A stretch of DNA of 64,000 nucleotides from Caulobacter vibrioides (GTDB lineage Bacteria; Pseudomonadota; Alphaproteobacteria; Caulobacterales; Caulobacteraceae): NCBI RefSeq assembly GCF_002858865.1, contig NZ_PJRR01000015.1:46349-110348 (forward strand), in the 5' to 3' direction. The notes beneath the pieces were generated by a model. The model saw only the letters and a program-made list of their open reading frames with translations, made no database searches and was not told the DNA's origin. Below are positions 34,701-43,080 of the stretch, in pieces. Position 1 is the stretch's first letter; each line of letters starts with the position of its first letter. The position numbers were made by a program, and so were the translations under genes.

Positions 34701-36014
34701 CTACCCCTCCTGACCGTCCTTCCGGCGCTTGCTGGGCTTGAGGATGACCTTGTCGATGCGCGAACCGTCCATGTCGACGATCTCGAGGTCGAAGCCGCCG
34801 ATCTCGACGTGCTCGCCTTCGGTCGGCAGCCGGCCCAGGCGGTCGAGGATCAGGCCGGCTACCGTGTGATAGCCGCCGTCGGCCTCGAAGTTTTCGCCGA
34901 GATGATCGTTGAGCTCCTGAATGTCGAGCCGGGCGTCGATCAGCCAGCCGCCGTCCTCGCGGCGGATGATGCGCTTTTCGTCGTCGTCGTGATCTTCCGG
35001 GAAGTCGCCGGCGATCATTTCCAGCAGGTCCAGCGGCGTGATCGCCCCCTGCAGCGAGCCGAACTCGTCGACGACGAGGGCCATGTGCAGGCTGGTCGAC
35101 TTGAAGAGCTGCAGCGCCTTGAGCAGCGACATGGTCTCGGGGATGGCCAGCGGCTGCTGGACGTGGGCCTTCAGGTCCAGCGGTTCGCCCGAGAGACAGG
35201 CGTCCAGCAGGTCCTTCTTCAGCAGCACGCCGACGTCGCCGTCGAGGTCACCCTCGGTGGCCACCACGATGCGCGAGTGGGCGCTGGCGCGGATCTCCTT
35301 GAGCACGGTCTCGGTGTCGTCGGCCAGGGAGACCCAGAAAAGGTCGCGGCGCGGGGTCATGGCCACGCGCACGGGACGATCGCCCAGGCGCAGCACCTCC
35401 TGGATCATCGAGCGCTCCTCGGGCTCGATCAGGCCTGCGTCCGCGCCTTCGGCCAGCACGGCCTCGACCTCTTCGGAGGTGACGCTGGTGTTGCGCTCGT
35501 CACGCACGCCCATCAGGCGCAGCACGGCGGCGGTCGAGACGGTGAGCAGGGTCACGAAGGGCCGCAGCACCGTGGCCACCACGGCCAGGAACGGCGCCAT
35601 GCGGCGGGCGATGGCGTCGGGGAAGATCAGGGCCAGGCGCTTGGGCACCAGCTCGCCCAGGATCACCGAGACATAGGTCAGGCCGATGACGACGAGCGTC
35701 GTGGCGATGGCCTCTGAGTATTTGGCCAGGGCCGGGACGCTGGCCTCCAGCCAAGCGTCCAGGGCGGCGGCGATGGTGGCCTGGCCGTAGGCGCCGGCGA
35801 AGATGCCGATCAGGGTGATGCCCACCTGGACGGCGGACAGGAACCGCGTCGGATGTTCGGACATCTCCAAGGCCAGCTTGGCCCCGCGATCCCCCCGCTC
35901 GGCGAAGCCCTGCAGGCGAGCCTTGCGCGCCGAGACAACGGCCAGTTCGGACATGGAAAAGACCCCGTTCAGCAGAACGAGGAAGAGGACGACAACGAGC
36001 GAGACGAGGATCAT
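34701..36014 (-). CDS. CNNM/CorC-type membrane protein (hemolysin family)
   Basis: This 437-residue protein has an N-terminal DUF21 membrane domain (about residues 1-190, starting SELAVVSARKARLQGFAERG within the first helices). It is followed by a CBS pair (MTPRRDLFWVSLADD, then HMALVVDEFGSLQGAITPLD) and a C-terminal CorC_HlyC domain (VAGLILDRLGRLPTEGE). Such proteins transport or sense magnesium and cobalt; the old name hemolysin is misleading. It is probably a single-gene unit following the terminator of the phn operon. Confidence 0.9.
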   Translation of the reverse strand: MILVSLVVVLFLVLLNGVFSMSELAVVSARKARLQGFAERGDRGAKLALEMSEHPTRFLSAVQVGITLIGIFAGAYGQATIAAALDAWLEASVPALAKYSEAIATTLVVIGLTYVSVILGELVPKRLALIFPDAIARRMAPFLAVVATVLRPFVTLLTVSTAAVLRLMGVRDERNTSVTSEEVEAVLAEGADAGLIEPEERSMIQEVLRLGDRPVRVAMTPRRDLFWVSLADDTETVLKEIRASAHSRIVVATEGDLDGDVGVLLKKDLLDACLSGEPLDLKAHVQQPLAIPETMSLLKALQLFKSTSLHMALVVDEFGSLQGAITPLDLLEMIAGDFPEDHDDDEKRIIRREDGGWLIDARLDIQELNDHLGENFEADGGYHTVAGLILDRLGRLPTEGEHVEIGGFDLEIVDMDGSRIDKVILKPSKRRKDGQEG

Positions 36015-36090
36015 GGCCCTTCAGGGTCAGGGACGCGTCGTCGGACGGCGACTGCGGCGGGGGCGCAAGGGCCCTGCTCGACCACTATAC

Positions 36091-36125
36091 AAAGAAAAAC
36101 GCCGCGGCTCCTAGAGCCGCGGCGC
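36091..36125 (-). terminator. Terminator of the phnCDE operon
   Basis: On the minus strand, GCCGCGGCTCTAGGAGCCGCGGC forms a long GC hairpin followed by GTTTTTCTTT. It lies about 40 bases after the phnE stop. Confidence 0.9.
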
Positions 36126-36163
36126 CTTTCTATGGACTTCGCCCGCCGATGCGGCGGCCCTGA

Positions 36164-36997
36164 TCAGAGCAGGCGCGTGCGGATGACCTGTGACAGCAGG
36201 TCGATCATCGAGACCGCCACGACGATGACCAGCACGATGCAGCCGGTCTGGTCGAACTGGAACGCGTTGATCGAGTCGTACAGAATCTGACCGATGCCGC
36301 CCGCGCCGATGATGCCCAGCACAGTGGCTGCGCGGCTCGACGACTCGAAACGGTACAGCGCATAGCTGGTCCACAGCGGGGCCACCTGCGGGATCACGCC
36401 CCAGACGATCTCCTGCAGCTTGACCGCGCCCGTGGCCCGCACGCCCTCGACGGGCCCCTTGTCGATCGACTCGACGGCCTCGGCGAACAGCTTGGCCAGC
36501 ACGCCGCCGGTGTTGAACATGATCGACATGACGCCGGCGAACGGGCCCAGGCCCACCGCGGTGATGAAGATCAGCGCGACGACCAAGTCCGGGATCGAGC
36601 GGATCAGGTCAAGCACCCGGCGCACCGGCTGCTGCACCCACACCGGCGCGATGTTGCGCGCGCCCAGAAGGCCCAGCGGAATGGCCACGATGATGGCCAG
36701 CGCCGTGCCCCACATGGCCATCTGGATGGTCTGCCACATCTTGCCGATGAACAGGCTCCAGTCCATCGACATGAACAGCTGGGCGTCCGTGAACGGCTTG
36801 AAGAACAGCTGGGCGAAGCCCTGCGTCTTCTCGGTGTCGGTGAACAGCTGCGGGAACTTGTCGATCTCGGCCGGCTGGAAGCTGATGATCAACAGCAGGA
36901 TCACCCCGCCCCACAGCAGGGTGTCGAAGGCCAGGGCTGAGGCCGACCGCTTCGGCGGCGGCGGAATCGCCCCTTCAATCTTGGCGGCTTGGCTCAT
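36164..36997 (-). CDS. phnE: Phosphonate ABC transporter permease
   Basis: This 277-residue inner-membrane permease has the binding-protein-dependent transport signature EGVRATGAVKLQEIVWGVIP (about residues 185-204), which contacts the ATPase PhnC. About six membrane segments are seen. It follows phnD by eight bases and shares its message. A TTG at 37000 precedes the ATG at 36997; the ATG is preferred because GAGG lies at proper distance. A C-P lyase cluster is not in the window, so phosphonate is named from family, and phosphite or phosphate esters are possible. Confidence 0.92.
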   Translation of the reverse strand: MSQAAKIEGAIPPPPKRSASALAFDTLLWGGVILLLIISFQPAEIDKFPQLFTDTEKTQGFAQLFFKPFTDAQLFMSMDWSLFIGKMWQTIQMAMWGTALAIIVAIPLGLLGARNIAPVWVQQPVRRVLDLIRSIPDLVVALIFITAVGLGPFAGVMSIMFNTGGVLAKLFAEAVESIDKGPVEGVRATGAVKLQEIVWGVIPQVAPLWTSYALYRFESSSRAATVLGIIGAGGIGQILYDSINAFQFDQTGCIVLVIVVAVSMIDLLSQVIRTRLL

Positions 36998-37005
36998 CAA
37001 GGACC

Positions 37006-38031
37006 TCAGTTGGCCGGCTGGGCGACGACGCCCGCCTTGCCTTCGGCGGCCAGGCGCTCAGCCTTGACGCCGTCGAGGACCTTCTGCGCGGCCGCGACCT
37101 TGGCCTGATCGCCCGCCTCGCGGGCCAGGCCCAGCTGCTCGGTGGCTTCCATCTCGCGGACCACCAGCAGGTGGGTGTCGTCGGCCGGCTTGAAGCCGCC
37201 GATCGACAGCCGCTTCAGATAGCCGCGCTGCTGCTCGGCCTCGGGCGTGTCGCCCTGGGCGTAGGTCAGGAAGAACTGACGCAGCTTTTCCTTAACGACC
37301 GGGTCGATGTCCTTGCGCCAGACCAGCGGATCTTCCGGCAGGGTCGGCGATTCCCAGATCACCCGGATCTTGTCGGTCACGCCCTCGCCGCGCGCCTTGG
37401 ACAGACCGATGGCGGTGGAGTTGTTGGTCGAGGCGTCCAGCTTGCCGTTGGCCACGGCGAACAGGTTCGCCTGATGGTTGGCGCTGATCACCGTCTTGAA
37501 GCACGTCTCGGGCTTCTTGTTGGCCGGGATGAACACATAGGTCATCGGCGCCAGGGTGCCGGAGGTCGACTTCTTGTCGCCGATGCCGAAATCCAGGCTC
37601 TTGTCGCACTTCAGAAGGTCCTGGACCGACTGGATCTTGCTGTCGGCCGGCACGATGATCACCGACTTGTAGCCATCGGTGCCCGACGGATCGAACGTGC
37701 GGGCGAACACCTCGCCGTTCGAGCGGCGAACCGCCTCAAGGCCCGACTGGTTGGAGAACCAGCCAAGGTCCGTCTGCTTGGCGCCCATGGCCACGATCAG
37801 CGACGAGTAGTTGGACGAGAAGAACGGCTTCACCTTCAGACCGGTCTGCTTCTCCATGTCCTTCAGGATCGGCGTCCAGTAGCTCTCCATGTTCTGCGTC
37901 GACTCGGTCGACAGGATGGAGAAGGTCACCTCGTTATTGGCCGCCGGCGCGTCGGACTTGCCCGAGCAGGAAGCCAAGGCCAAGGCCGAGAGACCGGCGG
38001 CGATCACGAGAGCCGAACGACGGCTGATCAT
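37006..38031 (-). CDS. phnD: Phosphonate ABC transporter substrate-binding lipoprotein
   Basis: This 341-residue binding protein has a lipobox (LALASCSGK, Cys near residue 22), so it is tethered to a membrane. Type II periplasmic-binding motifs include FFSSNYSSLIVAMGAKQTDL and the ligand-contact loop DFGIGDKKSTSGTLAPM, where PhnD proteins hold the phosphonate group through Ser and Thr. It overlaps phnC by four bases (38028-38031). The C-terminal 40 residues are Ala/Glu-rich, an extension beyond the usual domain. Confidence 0.92.
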   Translation of the reverse strand: MISRRSALVIAAGLSALALASCSGKSDAPAANNEVTFSILSTESTQNMESYWTPILKDMEKQTGLKVKPFFSSNYSSLIVAMGAKQTDLGWFSNQSGLEAVRRSNGEVFARTFDPSGTDGYKSVIIVPADSKIQSVQDLLKCDKSLDFGIGDKKSTSGTLAPMTYVFIPANKKPETCFKTVISANHQANLFAVANGKLDASTNNSTAIGLSKARGEGVTDKIRVIWESPTLPEDPLVWRKDIDPVVKEKLRQFFLTYAQGDTPEAEQQRGYLKRLSIGGFKPADDTHLLVVREMEATEQLGLAREAGDQAKVAAAQKVLDGVKAERLAAEGKAGVVAQPAN

Positions 38032-38822
38032 TGGGGAGCTCCTTCCCAGAACACGTCTTCGAATTCCGGGCCGTAGATATCGATGAGTTTTTCGCGCTTC
38101 AGCTCGGACGCCGGGCCGTCATAGACCTTCTGGCCGGCCTTCAGGGCCACGACCCGGTCGCAGTAGCGCAGGGCGTAGTCCACCTGGTGCAGGGTGACGA
38201 CGACCGTCAGGCCGTCGCTTTGATTCAGGTCACGAAGAATCTCCATGACCTTGCGCGCCGAAACGGGGTCGAGCGAGGCGACCGGCTCGTCGGCGAGGAT
38301 GATCTTGGCCTTCTGCACCAGCGCCCGGGCGATGGCGCCGCGCTGCTGCTGACCGCCCGACAGGGTGTTGGCGCGCTGGGCCGCGTAGTCGGAGACCCCG
38401 ACGCGATGCAGGGCCGCCATGGTCGCGTCGCGCGTCTCCTTGGGCCACCAGCCCAAGAGCCCTTGGACCACCGGGATCCGCCCCAGCGAGCCCAGGGCCA
38501 CGTTGCTGAACAGCGACAGGCGGCCGACCAGGTTGAACTGCTGGGCGATGAAGCCGATGCGGACCCGCGCCTTGCGCACTTGATCCGAAACCTTGCCACG
38601 CGCCTGCACCGGCCCGCCGAACGCGGTGATGGCGCCCTCGCCCTCATCAATGGTCTGCAGACCGTCGATCGAGCGCAACAGCGTGGATTTGCCCGACCCC
38701 GAAGGGCCAATGAGCGCGATCATCTCGCCTCGATTGACATCGAGCGAGACGGCGTCCAGCGCGCGGCGAGACCCGAAGGTCTTCGAGGCGGCGCGGATCG
38801 AAAGAACAGGGTCCGACGTCAT
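38028..38822 (-). CDS. phnC: Phosphonate ABC transporter ATP-binding protein
   Basis: This 264-residue ATPase has Walker A GPSGSGKST (near residue 40), the Q-loop FIAQQFNLVGRLS, the ABC signature LSGGQQQRGAIARAL and Walker B ILADEPVASLD. It energises uptake with PhnD and PhnE, encoded directly downstream. It is the first gene of the operon. A Pho-box-like direct repeat lies about 70 bases upstream, which would place the operon under PhoB control in phosphate starvation. Confidence 0.95.
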   Translation of the reverse strand: MTSDPVLSIRAASKTFGSRRALDAVSLDVNRGEMIALIGPSGSGKSTLLRSIDGLQTIDEGEGAITAFGGPVQARGKVSDQVRKARVRIGFIAQQFNLVGRLSLFSNVALGSLGRIPVVQGLLGWWPKETRDATMAALHRVGVSDYAAQRANTLSGGQQQRGAIARALVQKAKIILADEPVASLDPVSARKVMEILRDLNQSDGLTVVVTLHQVDYALRYCDRVVALKAGQKVYDGPASELKREKLIDIYGPEFEDVFWEGAPQ

Positions 38823-39175
38823 GGTCGGGGCGAATCCTTAACGTGGTTTCACAGGTTGGGAAATGCGTTCTCCGGTTTGCGGTCGGGACGCAACGGATTT
38901 GTGACGGCCACCCGTGTTTTATCCGGCCAGGACCGCGCGGCGTCCCCAGCGAAAAGCCCTTGTATTTTCAGCCTCTGAGCGGTTGGGGGCGGCGAAATCA
39001 CGCCCACCGGCGCCCGACGCGGCCGCCTGGATCAATTCATCCCGAAACGGGGCCATAAAAGGGTCTTTACATCCCGGATCATTGCCCCTATTTCGCACGG
39101 CTCCGGCGGACCCGAAGTCCTCTAAACGCTGCTAACGCCGGCCTGGGTTTAACTTCCAACAGGGGGTTACGTGAA
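38823..39175. other. Gene-free interval between phnC and ornithine decarboxylase
   Basis: No gene is seen in this divergent promoter region. It holds a candidate Pho box on the phn side. About 100 bases before 39176 would form the decarboxylase leader, ending in AGGGGG as the ribosome-binding site. A structured polyamine leader is possible but I could not recognise one. Confidence 0.55.
38890..38907 (-). promoter_or_regulatory. Candidate Pho box upstream of phnC
   Basis: On the minus strand, CCGTCAC-AAAT-CCGTTGC follows the two seven-base direct repeats spaced by four A/T-rich bases of the PhoB consensus (CTGTCAT-AWAW-CTGTCAY), with several mismatches. Its position upstream of phnC fits phosphate-starvation control. 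Confidence 0.45.
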
Positions 39176-40435
39176 TTGCGCACGTACCATTCGCCCCTGG
39201 ACCTGGTCCGTGAGCGGTCACCGGAACGTCCCGTCGCACTCGTGCGGCCTGACGCGGTTGCCGTAGCTGCGCGCTGGTTCCAGTCCGAATTTAAAGGTGA
39301 CGTTTTCTACGCGGTGAAGGCCAACCCTTCGCCGTGGGTGATCCGCGAGCTGGCCAAGGCCGGCGTGCGATCCTTCGACGTCGCGTCGCTGAACGAGGTC
39401 GAGCTTGTGGCCAACGAGGCCCCGGGCTCGCGCATGGCCTTCATGCACCCGGTCAAGAGCCGGGCGGCGATCTCCGCCGCCTATTTTGACCATGGCGTGA
39501 AGACCTTCTCGTTCGACACCCACGAAGAGCTGGCCAAGATCCTGGACGCCACGGGCCAGGCCAAGGACCTCAACCTGATCGTCCGCATGGGCGTGCAGGC
39601 CGAGGGCGCGGCCTACAGCCTGTCGGGCAAGTTCGGGGTCGAGATGCATAACGCGCCGGACCTGCTGCTGGCCGCGCGCCGCGCGACCCAGGACCTGATG
39701 GGCGTCAGCTTCCACGTCGGCAGCCAGTGCATGCGCCCGACCGCCTTCCAGGCGGCCATGGCCCAGGCCTCGCGGGCTCTGGTGCGCGCCGGCGTGCTGG
39801 CCGATGTCGTCGACGTCGGCGGCGGCTTCCCGTCGATCTATCCGGGCATGGTCCCGCCGGATCTCTCCGAGTATCTGGCGGCCATCGACCGCGGCTTCGC
39901 CGAGATGATGGTCCACGAGACCACCGAGCTCTGGTGCGAGCCCGGCCGCGCCCTGGTGGCCGAAGCCTCGTCGCTGCTGGTCAAGGTCGAGCTGAAGAAG
40001 GGCGATGCGCTCTATCTGAACGACGGGTCGTACGGCTCGCTGTTCGACGCCGCGCACATGAAGTGGCCGTTCCCGGTCAAGCTGTACCGCAAGAGCGGCG
40101 AAGTGGTGGAAGAAGGCCTCAAGCCCTTCCGCTTCTATGGCCCCACCTGCGACAGCGTCGACCACATGCCCGGCCCGTTCTACCTGCCGGAAAGCGTCGA
40201 CGAGGGTGACTACATCGAGATCGGCATGCTCGGCGCCTATGGCGTCGCCATGAACACCCGCTTCAACGGCTTTGGCGAGACCGACACCGCCCAGGTGCAG
40301 GACGCGCCGATGGCCTCGATGTACGGCCTGGCCAAGCGCTCGATCCCGGTCGTCCGTCAGGAGACGGAAGAGCGCAAGATCGTCCGCTTCTCGCGCCCCA
40401 AGGGCGCGGCCGGCAAGCGCAAGCGCCGTCGCTGA
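39176..40435 (+). CDS. Type III (alanine-racemase-fold) ornithine/lysine decarboxylase
   Basis: This 419-residue PLP enzyme makes putrescine (or cadaverine). Lys48 in FYAVKANP binds PLP. HVGSQ (about 180), VDVGGGFPS (about 210) and WCEPGRALVAE (about 260) bind the cofactor phosphate and pyridine. The catalytic Cys325 is in GPTCDSVDHM, and GAYGVAMNTRFNGF closes the site. A basic tail (GKRKRRR) is unusual. The start is TTG at 39176, nine bases after GGGGG; the GTG at 39171 is out of frame. It is followed by a deoxyhypusine-synthase-like gene, so the pair probably forms a polyamine pathway. Confidence 0.88.
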   Translation: MRTYHSPLDLVRERSPERPVALVRPDAVAVAARWFQSEFKGDVFYAVKANPSPWVIRELAKAGVRSFDVASLNEVELVANEAPGSRMAFMHPVKSRAAISAAYFDHGVKTFSFDTHEELAKILDATGQAKDLNLIVRMGVQAEGAAYSLSGKFGVEMHNAPDLLLAARRATQDLMGVSFHVGSQCMRPTAFQAAMAQASRALVRAGVLADVVDVGGGFPSIYPGMVPPDLSEYLAAIDRGFAEMMVHETTELWCEPGRALVAEASSLLVKVELKKGDALYLNDGSYGSLFDAAHMKWPFPVKLYRKSGEVVEEGLKPFRFYGPTCDSVDHMPGPFYLPESVDEGDYIEIGMLGAYGVAMNTRFNGFGETDTAQVQDAPMASMYGLAKRSIPVVRQETEERKIVRFSRPKGAAGKRKRRR

Positions 40436-40480
40436 TCCGACACGGTTCGCCAGTAGATCGTTTCTGAGTTAAACCGCGCG

Positions 40481-40512
40481 CCGCGCTCGACGTTCTGAAA
40501 CGTCGAGCGCGG
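40481..40512. repeat. Perfect 14-base-pair hairpin between the polyamine genes
   Basis: CCGCGCTCGACGTT and AACGTCGAGCGCGG pair around CTGA. The downstream stretch CTCGTACTTTT is only weakly T-rich. It is either a modest terminator of the decarboxylase or an element of the downstream leader. Confidence 0.75.
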
Positions 40513-40599
40513 CTCGTACTTTTCGCTCCCTCCGGTCGCTCCGTCCCGGTGAAGAGCTTGTTTCAACGACGGGCGTCCAAAGTCAGGGAAACCGAAGCG

Positions 40600-41652
40600 A
40601 TGAACGCTCCCGTTCCGAACAACCAAAAAGCCGAACTGCTGCAGAAGGTCGTCGAGCACGTCGACATCACCAGCTACGACGCCCGCCCGATCATCGACTC
40701 GATGCGCAAGATGTCGTTCAGCTCGCGCGACACCGCCCGCGCCGCCGACATCTTCAACATGGCCCTGGCCGACAAGGGCTGCTCGACCTGGCTGATCCTG
40801 GCCGGTTCGACCTCGGCCGGCGGCTGCATGCACGTCTACCGCGACATGGTGAAGAACGGCATGATCGACGCCGTGGTCGCCACCGGCGCCAGCATCGTCG
40901 ACATGGACTTCTTCGAAGCCCTCGGCTTCAAGCACTATCAGGCCGCCGGCCCGGTCGACGACAACGTCCTGCGCGACAACTACATCGACCGCATCTACGA
41001 CACCTATATCGACGAAGAAGAGCTGCAGGCCTGCGATCACACGATCCTGGAAATCTGCAACAAGCTCGAGCCCCGTGGCTATTCCTCGCGCGAGTTCATC
41101 TGGGAGATGGGCAAGTGGCTGGCGGAAGGCAATGCCAAGAAGGAAGGCTCGCTGATCCAGACCTGCTACGAAGAAGGCGTGCCGATCTTCTGCCCGGCCT
41201 TCGTCGACAGCTCGGCCGGTTTCGGTCTGGTCAAGCACCAGAAGGAAAAGATCGCCGAGAAGAAGCCCTACCTGATGATCGACGCGGTCGCCGACTTCCG
41301 TGAACTGACGGACGTCAAGATCGCGGCCGGCACCACGGGCCTGTTCATGGTCGGCGGCGGCGTGCCCAAGAACTTCGCCCAGGACACCGTCGTCTGCGCC
41401 GAGATCCTCGGCGTCGAGGCCGACATGCACAAGTACGCCATCCAGATCACGGTCGCCGACGTGCGCGACGGCGCCTGCAGCTCGTCGACGCTGAAGGAAG
41501 CCGCCTCGTGGGGCAAGGTCTCGACCACCTACGAGCAGATGGTCTTCGCCGAAGCCACCACGGTCGTTCCGCTGATCGCCTCGGACGCCTACTGGCGCAA
41601 GGCCTGGGAAGGCCGCGAAAAGCCGCGCTGGAACAAGCTGTTCGGCAAGTAA
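40600..41652 (+). CDS. Deoxyhypusine synthase-like protein (probable homospermidine synthase)
   Basis: This 350-residue NAD-dependent protein of the DHS fold keeps the active-site string KEAASWGKVS, with Lys306 equal to the Lys that forms the enzyme-imine with the aminobutyl group in eukaryotic DHS. SAGSTSAGG-like (LAGSTSAGGCM) and AGTTGLFMVGGGVPKNF NAD-binding segments are present. Bacteria lack the eIF5A substrate. Related bacterial enzymes use putrescine as acceptor and make homospermidine, which fits the ornithine decarboxylase just upstream. The ATG at 40600 is preceded by AGGGAAACCGAAGCG. The product is inference. Confidence 0.85.
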   Translation: MNAPVPNNQKAELLQKVVEHVDITSYDARPIIDSMRKMSFSSRDTARAADIFNMALADKGCSTWLILAGSTSAGGCMHVYRDMVKNGMIDAVVATGASIVDMDFFEALGFKHYQAAGPVDDNVLRDNYIDRIYDTYIDEEELQACDHTILEICNKLEPRGYSSREFIWEMGKWLAEGNAKKEGSLIQTCYEEGVPIFCPAFVDSSAGFGLVKHQKEKIAEKKPYLMIDAVADFRELTDVKIAAGTTGLFMVGGGVPKNFAQDTVVCAEILGVEADMHKYAIQITVADVRDGACSSSTLKEAASWGKVSTTYEQMVFAEATTVVPLIASDAYWRKAWEGREKPRWNKLFGK

Positions 41653-41695
41653 GCCTGACGGTCCGGCGGGCTTGATCGGCCGGAGTTGAAAATGC

Positions 41696-41730
41696 AGGGT
41701 CCCCGAACGTGATTTCGGGGACCCTTTTTC
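41696..41730 (+). terminator. Intrinsic terminator abutting the phosphatase start
   Basis: AGGGTCCCCGAA pairs with TTCGGGGACCCT across a seven-base loop and is followed by TTTTC. The next gene's ATG begins at 41731, directly after the tract. Confidence 0.9.
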
Positions 41731-42507
41731 ATGCGCGCTGTCTGGCTCGTCACCACCGCCGCCCTGATGCTGACCGGCTGCGCCACGCTGAACGGCGACG
41801 CGCCCAGCAACCGCTACCTGGCCAAGGGCGCGTTTGACGCGCGCGACCACCTGCCGCCACCGCCGGCCAAGGGCTCAGAGGCGGCCTTGCGAGACCGCGA
41901 GATCTTCCGCGCCACGCGCGCCCTCAAGGACACGCCGCGCTGGTCGCTGGCCCAGGAGGACAATGTCGAGGAGAAGGTGCTCGACGGCTACGCCTGCGCC
42001 CTGGGCGTCACCCCGTCGTTCGAACGCAATCCGAAACTCGCCGCCACCCTGCTGCGCATGAGCCGCGATGTCCGCTCGGCCGTCGCGGGTCCGAAACTGA
42101 AGTACCGCCGCCCCCGCCCCTATTTCAGCGAGGAGGGGCCGATCTGCATCAAGCGTAGCCTGGGCCTGGCGCTCTCGCCGGACTATCCCTCAGGCCACGC
42201 CACCTGGGGCTGGAGCGTCGGCCTCGTTCTGGCCGAGGTGGCGCCCGACCGCCGCGAGGCGATCCTGACCCGCGCCCAGGCCTATGGCGAAAGCCGCGTG
42301 GTCTGCGGCGTGCACAACATGAGCTCGGTCGAGGCGGGCCGGATGAACGCGGAAAATCTGCTGTCGGCGCTGAAGTCGTCCGACGCCTTCAAGGCCGATC
42401 TCGCCGCCGCCCGGGCCGAACTCGATGCGGCGCGCGCGGCGGGTCCGGCGCCGGCGCCGGCGCGCTGCGAGGCCGAGGCGGCGGCGCTATCCAAACCTCT
42501 CCTGTAG
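41731..42507 (+). CDS. Class A nonspecific acid phosphatase (PAP2-type) lipoprotein
   Basis: This 258-residue protein has a lipobox (LMLTGCATL) and the three PAP2 motifs: KLKYRRPRP (motif 1, about 123-131), PSGHATWGWS (about 151-160) and SRVVCGVHNMSSVEAGR (about 190-206). These match PhoN-type class A acid phosphatases that hydrolyse phosphomonoesters in the periplasm. A Pro-rich stretch (DHLPPPPAKG) precedes the domain, as in PhoN. The ATG lies immediately after a terminator T-tract, leaving only the hairpin 3' arm (GGGGAC) as a possible ribosome-binding site. The next gene is the zur-like regulator. Confidence 0.85.
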   Translation: MRAVWLVTTAALMLTGCATLNGDAPSNRYLAKGAFDARDHLPPPPAKGSEAALRDREIFRATRALKDTPRWSLAQEDNVEEKVLDGYACALGVTPSFERNPKLAATLLRMSRDVRSAVAGPKLKYRRPRPYFSEEGPICIKRSLGLALSPDYPSGHATWGWSVGLVLAEVAPDRREAILTRAQAYGESRVVCGVHNMSSVEAGRMNAENLLSALKSSDAFKADLAAARAELDAARAAGPAPAPARCEAEAAALSKPLL

Positions 42508-42543
42508 CTTGCGCCAGCGCCACCCGACCTCTACCTCTTGAGC

Positions 42544-43029
42544 ATGGCCAACGCTCCCTCCTGCGGACACGACCACCACAACCACGGCGTCGCCGGCGCG
42601 GCCCTGGCGGCCGAGCTCGACGCGGCCGAGGCGCGCTGCGCGGCCGCCGACCAGCGCCTGACCGCGCCGCGCCGTCGGGTGCTCGAACTGTTGCTGGAAG
42701 CCGGCCAGCCGGTGAAGGCCTATGACCTGATCTCGTCCTTCGGGGGAAGCGGCCCGCCGGCCAAGCCGCCGACCGTCTATCGCGCCCTCGACTTCCTGGA
42801 AAAGCAGGGCTTCGCGCACCGGATCGAGAGCCTCAACGCCTATGTCGCCTGCCGCAAGGAGGCCGACGGCCACGCCGCCGCCTTCCTGATCTGCGACTGC
42901 TGCGGCGCGACCCGCGAGATCGAACCCAAGGCCAGCGCCGAGATCATCGCCGCGGGCGAAGCCGCAGGCTATGCGCTGACGGGCGTGACAATCGAGGCTC
43001 ACGGCCTGTGCGCGGATTGCCGAAGCTGA
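42544..43029 (+). CDS. zur: Fur-family regulator, Zur-like
   Basis: This 161-residue zinc-dependent repressor has a winged helix (LTAPRRRVLELLLEAGQPV, about 38-56) and the recognition segment KPPTVYRALDFLEKQG. The dimerisation domain has the structural-zinc pairs CDCCGA and CADC and the EAHGLC tail. The N-terminal SCGHDHHNHG is metal-rich. Zur represses zinc uptake; targets are not in this window. The ATG at 42544 is preferred to TTG at 42538. It is followed by a thioesterase gene 51 bases on. Confidence 0.85.
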   Translation: MANAPSCGHDHHNHGVAGAALAAELDAAEARCAAADQRLTAPRRRVLELLLEAGQPVKAYDLISSFGGSGPPAKPPTVYRALDFLEKQGFAHRIESLNAYVACRKEADGHAAAFLICDCCGATREIEPKASAEIIAAGEAAGYALTGVTIEAHGLCADCRS

Positions 43030-43080
43030 GCAAACCCCGCTAGGTTCGAACAACCGTTCACCATCGCTTGAGTCCTCGCC

